Shown here: piece by piece, positions 17,292 to 26,963 of the stretch | Layout: each line of letters opens with the position of its first letter | Position numbering within the stretch: position 1 is the stretch's first letter | The notes under the pieces: model-generated | The model's input: only the letters and a program-made list of their open reading frames with translations | The model's database searches: none | Told to the model about the DNA's origin: nothing | Position numbers and translations under genes: made by a program | NCBI RefSeq assembly: GCF_000760695.4 | Contig: NZ_JHEG04000001.1 | Span: 5,896,204 to 5,960,203 of the forward strand | Source: Tolypothrix bouteillei VB521301 | GTDB lineage: Bacteria > Cyanobacteriota > Cyanobacteriia > Cyanobacteriales > Nostocaceae | Reading direction: 5' to 3' | Length of the DNA: 64,000 bases

Positions 17292-18428
17292 GGTCTTTTC
17301 TAGCTCTACCATCCCTTTCCCAACCATCTTTGAAAAGCGACCATACTTGTAGTATGCCGCACAAGCACCTTCAGAAGACACCATGCAAGTCCCGATCGGT
17401 GTTTCTGGAGTGCAAGCTGTACCAAAGACTTTACATTGCCATGGCTTTAAAACTCCTTTGAGAATTTCCCCACACTGACAAGCCTTGTGGTCAGCAACTT
17501 TAAGATTGGGGACGGGAAATTTTAATTCTGCATCAAATTGAGCGTAGTCAGAACGAATTTTTAAGCCAGAATATGGGAGATCTCCTAACCCACGCCACTC
17601 AAAATTTTCTCGCACTTCAAAAACTTCGTTCATCGCTGCGATCGCTACAGAATTTCCTGTTTTTTCTACAAATCGATTGTATTGATTTTCTACTTCACAA
17701 CGATTTTCTAGAATTTGTTGTAATAGCATCCAAACCGATTGAAAAATATCTAAAGGTTCAAACCCGGAAATAACAATTGGTTTATAATACTTTTGACAAA
17801 TAAACTCATACGGGTCAGTACCTATAACCATACTGACATGACCGGGACCGACAAAACCATCTAGTTGTAAATCTGGATTATCTAATAATGCTTTTAGAGC
17901 AGGAATCACAAGGACGTGATTGCAAAACATACTAAAGTTATTGATTTCTTCAGATGCTGCTTGCAAAAGAGTCAAAGCTGTACTGGGGGCTGTTGTTTCA
18001 AAGCCTAAAGCAAAGAAAACAATCTCTTTGTCAGGGTTATCCCTAGCGATTTGTAAACTGTCTAAAGGCGAATAAACCATACGGATATCCGCACCTCGTG
18101 CTTTGGCTTGCAACAAACTTGATTTTGAACCGGGGACTCGCATTGTGTCGCCAAAGGTCGCTAAAATGACATTGGGATTTTGGCTGATAGCAATAGCATC
18201 ATCTAGTTTTCCCTTTGGCATTACACAGACAGGACAACCAGGACCGTGAATTAATTCAATAGTTTTAGGTAAAATGTCCTCAATACCGTATTTAAAAATA
18301 GAATGAGTATGTCCGCCACAAATTTCCATAATCTTGACGGGCTTTTTTAGCTGTTGCGATAATTTTTCAATTTCTTTGAGCAAAGATAAAGCTTTTCTCG
18401 GTTCTCTGAATTCATCAACGTATTTCAT
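17277..18428 (-). CDS. hypD: hydrogenase maturation factor HypD
   Basis: 383 residues. It shows the conserved EICGGHTHSIFKYG, the HGPGCPVCVMP redox cysteines, GFEPLD, and C-terminal cysteines (KACQCGEILKG, FGTACTPETPIGTC) that hold the Fe-S cluster. With HypC it carries the iron on which CN and CO are assembled. It is read after hypC across a short gap of heptamer-like TTATTGG repeats. Confidence 0.96.
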   Translation of the reverse strand: MKYVDEFREPRKALSLLKEIEKLSQQLKKPVKIMEICGGHTHSIFKYGIEDILPKTIELIHGPGCPVCVMPKGKLDDAIAISQNPNVILATFGDTMRVPGSKSSLLQAKARGADIRMVYSPLDSLQIARDNPDKEIVFFALGFETTAPSTALTLLQAASEEINNFSMFCNHVLVIPALKALLDNPDLQLDGFVGPGHVSMVIGTDPYEFICQKYYKPIVISGFEPLDIFQSVWMLLQQILENRCEVENQYNRFVEKTGNSVAIAAMNEVFEVRENFEWRGLGDLPYSGLKIRSDYAQFDAELKFPVPNLKVADHKACQCGEILKGVLKPWQCKVFGTACTPETPIGTCMVSSEGACAAYYKYGRFSKMVGKGMVELEKTSNIF

Positions 18429-18480
18429 AAGGGTTAGTTCTTGGTTATTAGTTATTGGTTATTAGTAGAATAATTAATCA

Positions 18481-18732
18481 CTAATTATTAACAAAATTTG
18501 CCAGTTCTTCTAAGAGTTGGATTGTTTGGGCTGCTTCTTGTTCGTTAATTCTACTCATGGCAAAACCAACGTGGACAAGTACCCAATCTCCAACACACGA
18601 TTGAACTGGGTGGTGTTCGTCCACAATACAAGCAATATTGACTTGGCGCTTTACACCAGCAATATCAACAACAGCTAATTTTTTTTCAATATCTGTGATT
18701 TCTGTAATTTGACCGGGGATTCCCAAACACAT
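18481..18732 (-). CDS. hypC: hydrogenase maturation chaperone HypC
   Basis: 83 residues beginning MCLGIPGQITEI. Cys2, exposed after Met removal, is the residue that contacts HypD and the large-subunit precursor. The longer frame from 18849 is rejected because it buries this cysteine. It lies downstream of hypF and upstream of hypD, the standard order. Confidence 0.95.
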   Translation of the reverse strand: MCLGIPGQITEITDIEKKLAVVDIAGVKRQVNIACIVDEHHPVQSCVGDWVLVHVGFAMSRINEQEAAQTIQLLEELANFVNN

Positions 18733-18837
18733 TTTGTTTTCCTTTTTTTGTAGGTTAGGGTGCAATACTGCAAGCTGAGAATTTTGGTGTAAACTTAACA
18801 AAATATTTATAAATGTTGGGTTTCGTTCCTCAAACGC

Positions 18838-18946
18838 CACATCGCTCAACGGGGGGAACCCTCCGCAGTTGCTTCAACGGGGGGAACCCCCGCAACGCAC
18901 TGCTCTCCGCACGGCGCTGCTCTCCGCACGCGAGTGGCTCCCCAAC
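18838..18946. repeat. GC-rich hairpin repeats between hypF and hypC
   Basis: Two copies of CAACGGGGGGAACCC..CGCA and a doubled CTGCTCTCCGCACG segment fill the gap. They are unrelated in sequence to the TAATGGC heptamers but are likewise short, GC-rich and hairpin-forming. Confidence 0.55.
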
Positions 18947-21414
18947 CTACGTGTTTTGTAAAGAAGCTGCTGCGATCGCAGCTTGTCCTAGTGATAATCC
19001 TCCATCATTTGTTGGAACCAAACTATGAGTTAGAACTTTGAAATTTAATGCTTTTAATTTTACAGTCACTTGTTCTAATAAAATTTTATTTTGAAAAACT
19101 CCTCCACTAAGAGCGACACACTTAATGTCATGTTTATGACAAATTAAGTTAATTGTTTCTACAATAAGATTAGCTAATCCCAAATGAAATTTAGCGGCGA
19201 TAATTGATGGCTTCACTTGCTGTTGTAAATCATCTAGTAAAGCTTTCCACATCGGATGGGGATTTATATGATAGAGGTTATCAACCGTTTCAATTGTGAA
19301 AGAATAACCAATTGTTGTGGAAGAACTCTCTAAAATAGTGCGATAAGCTGGAAGCTTAACGGCTGAAGCCGTATCGCAAGCAGCTTCCATTTCTACTGCT
19401 GCTTGTCCTTCATAACTACATTTTTCTTGACAAATCCCAATAGCAGCAGCAACTGCATCAAATAAACGACCAACTGATGAGGTTTTAGGAGAATTAATTT
19501 GTTTTTCTATAACTTGATTGAGAAGCTTTAAAGGTTTTTTGTCTAAAAAATTAATAATTTCTAAATTTCCGTAATTTTGTTTTAAATCTTCCCAAGAAAA
19601 GCAAGAGATTAATTGAGCGTAGGTATTACGCCACGGTTCTTTGATGGCTTGCTTTCCACCAATCATAGCGACTGGTTTAAATGTTGCCAATCGTTTAAAT
19701 TGGCGGTAATCTGCTAAAAGAAATTCTCCCCCCCAGAGTGTGCCATCACCACCGTAACCCAATCCATCAAAAGCAACACCTAAAATAGGGGGAGAATCAA
19801 TCGGTACACCGTTCTCTACCATACAAGCAGCAATGTGAGCGTGGTGATGCTGAATGTATAGTAAGGGTACAGTTGTGCTGTACCCATATTGATGAACTGA
19901 AGCCAGTTCTTTACCAAGTTTTGCAGACAAGTATTCAGGATGCAGATCGACAGCGATCGCTTCTGGTTTATACTCAAATAAATTCAAGTATAAATTCAGC
20001 ATATCCTGATAAGCACGGAAAGCAACTGCATTTTCTAGATCTCCCAAATGTTGGGATACGATCGCTTTTGTGTCTTGCAATAGACAAAAGGTATTTTTCA
20101 ACTCACTGCCCATTGCTAAAATCTGTGGAACACGATTAAAACCTGGTGGTAAATGGATAGGTGCTGGTGCATAGCCTCTAGCACGCCGAACAATTTGCAC
20201 TTTATTGCCTACAACCCTCACTACTGAATCATCAACCCGGTTAACAATTTGCCGATTGTGGAAGAGAAAATAATCAGCAATTTTTCCCAACTTCTCACGC
20301 GCTTCATCATTATCAATACACTGTGGTTCATCAGACAAATTGCCACTAGTTAAGACAATCGGACGGTTCATCCGCTTAAGAATGAGATGGTGAAGCGGGG
20401 TATAAGGAAGCATAAAGCCAAGGGTATTTTGCCCCAGTGCTACAGAAGGTGCTATGCGGCTTGGAGTGTAAGTTTTTTTTTGGCTGTCCAACTTGCGATG
20501 TTGGTGATTCTTCCACTTCCTCTTTCACCCTCATCACCTGATGAAGCTTCAAGCAACACAATAGGAGCTGCGGGACTTTCAAGTAATTCTCTTTCCTGGA
20601 TACTAGGAGTGCAGTATTCTTCAACGACAGCCATATCTCGTGCCATCAAAGCAAAAGGCTTGCTTTCGCGTCCTTTGCGCTGACGCAGTTTTTGCACTAC
20701 AGTTTCATTGGTAGCATCGCAAGCTAGGTGAAATCCTCCTAAACCCTTAATGGCGACAATCTCACCTTTTTGCAATAAGGTACAAACAGAATCAATATCG
20801 TCTAGCATAGAAAACATAGAACTTGTTATTGGTTTACCATCAGAACGTTCTAACCAAGCGTTAGGACCGCAGACATGACAGGCTGCGGGTTGAGCGTGAA
20901 AGCGTCGATTATTGACATCCTTATACTCGCGAGAACAATCCGAGCACATGGTAAAAGCATTCATGCTTGTATTGTTACGGTCATAAGGAATGGCACGAAT
21001 AATACTCAAGCGGGGACCGCAATGAGTGCAGTTTGTGAAGGGATAGCGATACCAACGGCTGAAGGGATCGAGGGTTTCTGCTTTGCATTGCGGACAAGTA
21101 GCAGCATCAGGGGCAATTTCGGTGTTCACCCTGTCACTCACACTGCCAGAAATCACAAAGTCGTCGAATTGAAATTCGCCTTGATAACGCTTGCGCGTTA
21201 ATATATTAATTTTTGCTAATGGAGGGCATTCTTTCTGTAATTTGTGGACAAATTCGTCTATTGATTCTTGTTTTCCAGATACCCGAACCAAGACTCCTTG
21301 ACCATCATTACGAACATCGCCGCACAAACCACAAGCTTTGGCAAGGCGATATACTGTAGGTCGAAACCCAACTCCTTGTACAGTACCGCAAATTCTAATT
21401 TCTTCAAAGTTCAT
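18947..21414 (-). CDS. hypF: carbamoyltransferase HypF, split by a frameshift
   Basis: Two overlapping frames together give a full HypF. The first (from 21414, overlapping the NHL gene by 11 bp) has the acylphosphatase domain (CGTVQGVGFRPTVYRLA), two zinc fingers (CPQCKAE...CTHCGPR, CSDC...CHVCGP) and the YrdC domain (AIKGLGGFHLACDATN). The second has the Kae1-like domain (HHHAHIAACM, GVAFDGLGYGGDGTLWGG, ALSGGVFQNKILLE). The switch falls at nine A (20473-20481 on the given strand): the first frame stops at 20452, and one extra A or a -1 slip restores the protein. The run is in a poorly conserved linker rich in E, G and S. Sequencing error, mutation and slippage all remain possible. Confidence 0.85.
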
Positions 21415-22600
21415 AGTCCAAGTGCCATAACATAATTCGGTTGTTTCCTGAGTCAGCGATGACCGCTGTATTGCCACATACCTTCACTCCGTAACACCAA
21501 TTCAGGCTATCTCGCGTTGGCAATCCATAATCGCGATTTTCACCTTTGCTGTGAAAATCCAATTGTCCGGCGATCGCATCACTCCTCACCCCTTGTAAAG
21601 CCATTATTGGCTCTGTCTCAGTCCATCCCAATAACCGGGAATTAGCAGTATCTGCCACTAACAACCACTTCCCTACAGAAGCCACACCATACGGCATACT
21701 CAGACTATGAGCGCTGGGAAAATAAACCCCTTGATTCATTTCTACTGAATCAAAAGTTTTTTGTCCTAACACGACTGTACAAGGAGCATTGTTTTCTGTT
21801 GGCATTCCCTGCCAAATCATCACCCGATTGTTACCTGCGTCTGTGACAACCAGATTGTCTCCCCAAAAGGTGATATCGTGGCACCAACGCATACTGGATG
21901 CAGAAGGAGAACCACCACCATTTTCATTGCGGGCTATCATATCTGGTTGTCCCAATACTAGATCGGCAGGCTGACCGTTTTCTTCGGGGATCTGATACCA
22001 AACTAAAACTCTTCGATTTCCAGTATCAGTTACAAACAGCCTTCCTTGATGGTAAAAAACTCCATAACACCAATTCAAGGTATGACCCGCTGCTTGTTGA
22101 TTTCCCCGATTTGGTTGATTTTCAGTAAAGCAAGCTTGACCTAGCACAATATCTGCTGGAACATTATTATCCTCTGGCAATTTTTTCCAGATTAAAACCC
22201 GGTGGTTCCAAGCATCTGCTACCGCCAATCCTTCCCCACAAGCACAAATACCCGTTGGAACACTTAGAGTTGCCCTTCCAACTTCGCCTTTCGCATTTTG
22301 TCCTTCATGGTTAAAATCTGGTTGTCCAATGACCCAATCTGCTTTTTGACCATCTTCAGTTGGTTTGTTGCGCCATCCTAACAAACGATGATGCCCTGTA
22401 TCTGATACCCACAAAGGTCCTGTTTCCGATATTAAACAGGCACCACGAGGACCAAACATTTCTTGTCTGCTAGGTGCAACAGGCATTGCTAATTGCCCAG
22501 GTTCCAGACTTTTTCCCAAAATGACTTGAGCACCTTTAGGCGAAAGGAGTAAGCTGTTGGCAATCTCTGTTTCTTTTGGCGTGCTTGTTGGTGCTATCAC
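21404..22600 (-). CDS. NHL-repeat beta-propeller protein of the extended hyp operon
   Basis: 398 residues made of NHL-type blades, each with a VxDTGNHR-like core (WVSDTGHHRLLGW, AVADAWNHRVLIW, FVTDTGNRRVLVW, VVTDAGNNRVMIW, IADSGNNRIMLW). A homologue sits just before hypF in the extended hyp operon of Nostoc PCC 7120. It is thought to help mature the hydrogenase small subunit, but no activity is established. It overlaps hypF by 11 bp, so the two are translationally coupled. Confidence 0.85.
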   Translation of the reverse strand: MIAPTSTPKETEIANSLLLSPKGAQVILGKSLEPGQLAMPVAPSRQEMFGPRGACLISETGPLWVSDTGHHRLLGWRNKPTEDGQKADWVIGQPDFNHEGQNAKGEVGRATLSVPTGICACGEGLAVADAWNHRVLIWKKLPEDNNVPADIVLGQACFTENQPNRGNQQAAGHTLNWCYGVFYHQGRLFVTDTGNRRVLVWYQIPEENGQPADLVLGQPDMIARNENGGGSPSASSMRWCHDITFWGDNLVVTDAGNNRVMIWQGMPTENNAPCTVVLGQKTFDSVEMNQGVYFPSAHSLSMPYGVASVGKWLLVADTANSRLLGWTETEPIMALQGVRSDAIAGQLDFHSKGENRDYGLPTRDSLNWCYGVKVCGNTAVIADSGNNRIMLWHLDYEL

Positions 22601-22762
22601 TAAAACCCTTTAAAGTTAGGAGTTTAAACTTCATCAAATCTATTGTGACAAGTTGTCGATCGGTTGACTTGCCAGTATGACCGAAAAAAGGATAAAGGGT
22701 AAAGTATAAAGGATGAAACGCTCGATCGATGGAGTCTACTTCATACTTCACACTTCATACTT

Positions 22763-22987
22763 TTACTTTAGCTTGAGGTCTCTAAGGAGAAGCGGCATAA
22801 TTAAGCCACCTATAAAACTCGATATCGGAACTGACATCCAAAGACTCACATTTGCTTGTGCAAACAAGAATAGTATAAGCGCACTGATACCAATACCGAA
22901 TGAAGTTTGCTGTACAAAGTACATAGGGTCCCGCAATAGCTTCCCCTTAAAAAACAATCGGGCTGTAAACCAGCCTATCTCTAACAT
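22763..22987 (-). CDS. small membrane protein B, copy 1 (hup-associated)
   Basis: 74 residues: a short amphipathic start (MLEIGWFTARLFFKGKLLRD), a YF(V/I)(Q/K)Q motif, two transmembrane segments and a basic end (LLLRDLKLK). It follows protein A by 8 bp with a good GGAGGGG ribosome site. It is about half identical to the copy at 29281-29505 beside the second hupSL. Counterparts exist in the extended hyp operon of Nostoc PCC 7120 as proteins of unknown role. Confidence 0.8.
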   Translation of the reverse strand: MLEIGWFTARLFFKGKLLRDPMYFVQQTSFGIGISALILFLFAQANVSLWMSVPISSFIGGLIMPLLLRDLKLK

Positions 22988-22995
22988 AACCCCTC

Positions 22996-23262
22996 CTAAA
23001 AACTCCTCAACAAATCTATGACTATGAGTGCTAGAACAACTCCAGGAATCACACCAGCCGGACCAAATAAACCACCAAGTAGAGCAGAGAACTGATAGCC
23101 AATATCGCGTCCAGCCAACAACATTCCTCCTATAGCCCCAGCAATCATAGATATAATTGTTGCTACTAAAAACCAAACAAATCCAGTTGTTAGATCTAAT
23201 TCATCAGTTATTAAACTTGTGAATACTTCTCTGACTGAAGGATTGGTTAGAAAGTTTGTCAT
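22996..23262 (-). CDS. small membrane protein A, copy 1 (hup-associated)
   Basis: 88 residues from MTNFLTNPSVREVF. It has two transmembrane segments around the conserved core GGMLLAGRDIGYQFSALLG and then LFGPAGVIPGV. The same core occurs in the copy at 29553-29810. The longer frame from 23340 starts in repeat DNA and is rejected. With B it forms a two-gene unit that sits divergently upstream of each hupSL copy. A role as membrane partner of HupSL is inferred only from this arrangement. Confidence 0.8.
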   Translation of the reverse strand: MTNFLTNPSVREVFTSLITDELDLTTGFVWFLVATIISMIAGAIGGMLLAGRDIGYQFSALLGGLFGPAGVIPGVVLALIVIDLLRSF

Positions 23263-23282
23263 GGTTGTGTCCTTGCTAACAG

Positions 23283-23388
23283 CTAATGGTGAGTCCAGCC
23301 CTGGAGGCGGGTTTCCCGCGCCCTGGGGACTGGCGAACAAGGGAGGGCTAATGGCTAATAGCTATTAGCCATTAGCCATTAGCAATTC
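23283..23388. repeat. palindromic cassette plus heptamer repeats
   Basis: GGAGGCGGGTTTCCCGCG..CTGGGGACTGGCGAAC, followed by TAATGGC/TTAGCCA heptamers facing each other. The array includes the last codons and stop of the TPR gene. Confidence 0.65.
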
Positions 23389-24318
23389 ATTTATTATTTG
23401 CGCTTGTTCTAGCTGTCCGTATTGGGTGAAAATATTCAAAGCTTCTTCATAATATGCATTTGCTTTTGCAAGATTTTGAGGATTTCCAGATTCTGGTTTA
23501 TCTAAATCATCTGGTAAATTTAATAGAGCGTTAGCTTTATTAGAAATTGTATTAGCATATTCAAGAGGTGTGTCTTGACGATCGCGTACTTTTAATGCTT
23601 CGTCATAGGCAGCTAGAGCCCGTAAAATATTATCTATCGGATGTGTACTTGGTAAATACTGTAAAGCATTACCAAGATTGTTGTATAACATTGCATATTC
23701 TCTAGGATGGTCTATCAGTCGAATATGCTTGAGTGCTTCCTCAAAGGTTTGTACAGCTAAGCCTTGATATAAGTATTGCCGTTCTGACGTAACAGGCATT
23801 GACAGGTATGCGATCGCAATATTATTGTGTAAAATTGCATATTCTTGCGGGTATTCTTGACAAGTAAATACTTGCAATGCCTCCTGGTAAATTTGGATGC
23901 TGTCAGTTGAGCGTGCTAAGTTAAAAGGTACGAGGGATTGTAACACCAACCCTAAATTCATTTGGGCTTCTGCCACTTCCTCTGGTAAAGCAAGCTGCTG
24001 CAAAATTGGGATTGCCTCTTCTAATTGTTCTTTTGCTTCTAACAGTAATTGCGCCCCAACGTCAGGAATCGCTTTTAAAGTACTTGCCATTCCTGCATTT
24101 GCTCTAGCTTTCCACAGCAAATGCTCCTCAGCACATAGATCGCGTGCCTGGTTGTACAATGACAGAGCATTCCACAAATCTTGAGTAGCTTTTGGCTTTT
24201 TTTGAAAGCCCTGAGCCATTTCAATGAGCATTTGAATTTTTTCTAGGGTTGATGCTGGAGACGAAGCCAGGACATCCATTGCTGCTTTTACTGCTGAATC
24301 TGTTATGCTAGGGGTCAT
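23365..24318 (-). CDS. TPR protein of the extended hyp operon
   Basis: 317 residues, nearly all helical, with several TPR-like units containing EYAxxxNNxxxAxxxLP (YAILHNNIAIAYLSMP, YAMLYNNLGNALQYLP, YANTISNKANALLNLP). A TPR gene occupies the same place in the extended hyp operon of Nostoc PCC 7120. It is the first gene of the minus-strand unit TPR-A-B-NHL-hypF-hypC-hypD. The last residues (ELLMANG) and the stop codon are made of TAATGGC heptamers. Confidence 0.82.
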   Translation of the reverse strand: MTPSITDSAVKAAMDVLASSPASTLEKIQMLIEMAQGFQKKPKATQDLWNALSLYNQARDLCAEEHLLWKARANAGMASTLKAIPDVGAQLLLEAKEQLEEAIPILQQLALPEEVAEAQMNLGLVLQSLVPFNLARSTDSIQIYQEALQVFTCQEYPQEYAILHNNIAIAYLSMPVTSERQYLYQGLAVQTFEEALKHIRLIDHPREYAMLYNNLGNALQYLPSTHPIDNILRALAAYDEALKVRDRQDTPLEYANTISNKANALLNLPDDLDKPESGNPQNLAKANAYYEEALNIFTQYGQLEQAQIINELLMANG

Positions 24319-25709
24319 AAATCATTCAAACGTCAAACTTTAAACAAAAATCAAAATTTGACTGTTTACAAGTACAATTTGTAACAGTCGGCTACTTTAC
24401 TAGAGCGAATTATTAGGTATTGTTACTCACCTCACACCTGACCAACTCACACCTTTCTTATGGATTGTTATCTTGACCCTTTTAAGTTTCACAGGTAAAA
24501 GATATGATGCTTCCATAAGATGGAAGTTTACCCCAAGGACACAGCATATTTGTGATACATAAAAGAAACACTATTTCCCCAACACCAGATTGTAAATGTG
24601 TTTCTTGAGGCTTTACGCAATTGAATCACTTAAAACAGAAAGTCTCTTCTAAAAGGAGTCGCCTGAGTTTCCTCAAAAGTTCGGCGATGAAGAGTTCTTT
24701 TCTTCCAATATAAAACACTTTTTTCTCTCAAATGTGAAAGTGTTTTATAAATATTTATTATAATGTTTTTTGGAAAAATTTATATTTTTTGATGGTTTTA
24801 GAGAATTTCCGAAACCATAAAAATTTGTTAAGAAAACTAAAATTGACTGAATCGATAAACGAACGAAAGCTATTTTATTTTAAGCACAATCATTTAAAAT
24901 TTAAATTTATCTAGTGTAACAATGCTCGCTCTCATCCTAGATGTTAGGTAGCGATTGCCGAAACAAACAAAATTGTATTAGATTAGAATTGACATAAATA
25001 TGTAAAAAAATAACTAAATTAACCGGAGACAAAGTTATTGTTTCTAAAAAACTCAGTATGGATACGAAAAAGCCGTACCCATACATAGAGATGAATATAA
25101 TGATGCAATTGCTCATATATTAGCTTGAAACAGTAAAAGAAGATGTTATCTTATAACTTTTCCGGTTGATTATAGATATTTTTTGTTCACAAGTTATAAA
25201 ATTTATGTAAATAATAAACAGTAGAATTAAACAATACACGAGATGATATAGCAATCCTATTTAAGATCCGAACAAGAGAGTAAGGGAGATAAGGAGGACA
25301 AGGAAGATAAGGAAGAGGTGTTTGTAACTCCTATATGGACTGCTATATAGAGCAACTCTATAAGCGTTGCTCAAAACCCCGAACTTCTAAAGAATACAGA
25401 GTCGGGTAATGCAATTTGCAAGACTCTGGCTTGCTTGAATAGCTGGAGGCGTAGGGGATAGTCATTACCAACCTTACTTCGCTGGCTCAGTTAGTCAGCT
25501 GGATCTCTCGCTCGAGTGGCTCCGCTTGAAAATGCGGACTCCGAAGCTCTGCTTCACACGGGTATACGATCGCAGGAGATCGAGGATAAGTCTATCGTTA
25601 ACCAACAGCATCCTTTAAGAAGTCAAAAATCTGAAAACTCAATATGTTATACAGTATAAACATTTTATGCTTTCCGCTTCATACTTTATACTTTTTTACT
25701 AAATAGCAA
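24319..25709. promoter_or_regulatory. 1.4-kb divergent control region, hyp operon / hupSL copy 1
   Basis: No gene is supported. It must hold the promoters of the TPR/hyp operon (-) and hupS1 (+). No perfect NtcA site (GTA-N8-TAC) was seen; GTAACAGTCGGCTAC near 24378 has N9 spacing. 24700-25000 is very AT-rich. 25268-25320 is purine-rich (GGGAGATAAGGAGGACAAGG). 25630-25690 has a GTTATACAGTATAAAC palindrome and a TATACT-like -10 just before hupS1. Confidence 0.4.
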
Positions 25710-26672
25710 ATGGCTAACTTATTATGGCTGCAAGGTGGTGCTTGTTCGGGCAACACGATGTCATTTCTCAATGCTGAAGCACCAACGGTTTGCGACCTCA
25801 TCACTGACTTTGGTATTAACGTACTTTGGCATCCGTCTCTAGGTTTGGAACTCGGTACAAACTTGCAAACAATGCTGTGGCAATGCCTTTTAGGAAAAAT
25901 TTCCATAGATATTCTTGTCTTTGAAGGCACAGTTATTAATGCACCAGATGGAACTGGGGAGTGGAACCGTTTTGCCGACCGTCCCATGAAAGACTGGTTG
26001 CGCGATCTATCACAAGTAGCCAACACTGTTGTTGCAGTGGGAGACTGCGCCTGTTGGGGAGGAATACCAGCAATGACACCCAATCCCAGTGAATCTACAG
26101 GATTGCAGTTTCTCAAACGTCAAGAAGGCGGGTTTTTAGGTAAAGACTTTCGCGCTAAATCGGGATCGCCCGTTATCAATATTCCTGGATGTCCAGCCCA
26201 TCCTGATTGGATTACTCAAATATTAGTTGCGATCGCGACAAATCGAATTGGCGATTTAGTTCTTGACGAACTACACCGTCCCCAAACCTTCTTCAACACT
26301 TATACCCAAACAGGCTGCACTCGCAATATCCATTTTGCTTACAAAGCGTCTACCACCGAATTTGGTCAGCGTAAAGGATGCTTGTTTTACGACTTAGGAT
26401 GTCGCGGACCGATGACCCATTCTTCTTGCAACCGCATTTTATGGAATCGAGTCTCCTCCAAAACCCGTGCGGGAATGCCATGTTTGGGTTGTACCGAACC
26501 AGAATTTCCCTTCTACGATCTCAAGCCAGGAACAGTATTTAAGACGCAAACAGTCATGGGAGTTCCTAAAGACTTACCGACAGGAGTTAATAAGAAAGAC
26601 TACGCCCTACTCACTCTTGTTTCAAAAGACACTATGCCAGCATGGGCAGAAGATGATTTTTTTACGATTTAG
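25710..26672 (+). CDS. hupS: uptake [NiFe]-hydrogenase small subunit, copy 1
   Basis: 320 residues without a twin-arginine signal, as in cyanobacterial HupS. Fe-S ligands are visible in GGACSGN, GDCACWGG, NIPGCPAHPDW, CTRNIHF and the GCLFYDLGC/MPCLGC region. HupS passes electrons from the HupL active site. Compared with copy 2, residue 115 is Cys instead of Thr, two residues after proximal-cluster ligand C113, and the first two-thirds are clearly diverged. It is separated from hupL by 291 bp of repeats. Confidence 0.96.
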   Translation: MANLLWLQGGACSGNTMSFLNAEAPTVCDLITDFGINVLWHPSLGLELGTNLQTMLWQCLLGKISIDILVFEGTVINAPDGTGEWNRFADRPMKDWLRDLSQVANTVVAVGDCACWGGIPAMTPNPSESTGLQFLKRQEGGFLGKDFRAKSGSPVINIPGCPAHPDWITQILVAIATNRIGDLVLDELHRPQTFFNTYTQTGCTRNIHFAYKASTTEFGQRKGCLFYDLGCRGPMTHSSCNRILWNRVSSKTRAGMPCLGCTEPEFPFYDLKPGTVFKTQTVMGVPKDLPTGVNKKDYALLTLVSKDTMPAWAEDDFFTI

Positions 26673-26963
26673 TTAATGGCTAATGGCTAATGGCTAATGG
26701 CTAATGGCTAATGGCTAATGGTTAATGGCTAATGGCTAATGGCTAATGGCTAATGGCTAATGGTGAGTCCAGAGAAAGCAGGCGGGTTTCCCGTGGTAGG
26801 GGACTGACGTATAGCCCTGCGGGCATAGCTTCGAATCGCGCAGCGTCTCCGTAAGGAGATAGGGCTGATGGCTAGTACAAAACTGGCAATTAACTATTAG
26901 CTATTAGCCATTAGCTATTAGCTATTAGCTATTAGCTATTAGCAATTTATACAGGAGACAAAA
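26673..26963. repeat. hupS1-hupL1 intergenic repeat array
   Basis: About a dozen TAATGGC heptamers begin 2 nt after the hupS stop. A palindromic cassette follows (GGCGGGTTTCCCG, then GGGCATAGCTTCG..GTCTCCGTAAGGAGA), then inverted TTAGCTA/TTAGCCA heptamers. The two heptamer arrays are complementary and can form a long stem in the mRNA. Similar hairpins are known between hupS and hupL in Nostoc strains. Confidence 0.8.

Noticed and set aside
24378..24393. NtcA box upstream of hupS1
   Set aside because: GTAACAGTCGGCTAC has nine bases between GTA and TAC instead of eight; the same fault applies to GTAATGTGTCCGTAC before hupS2.
25480..25570. tRNA-like sequence (GGCTCAGTTAGTCAGCTGGAT)
   Set aside because: It cannot be folded into a full cloverleaf and lies in a repeat-like GC-rich patch.
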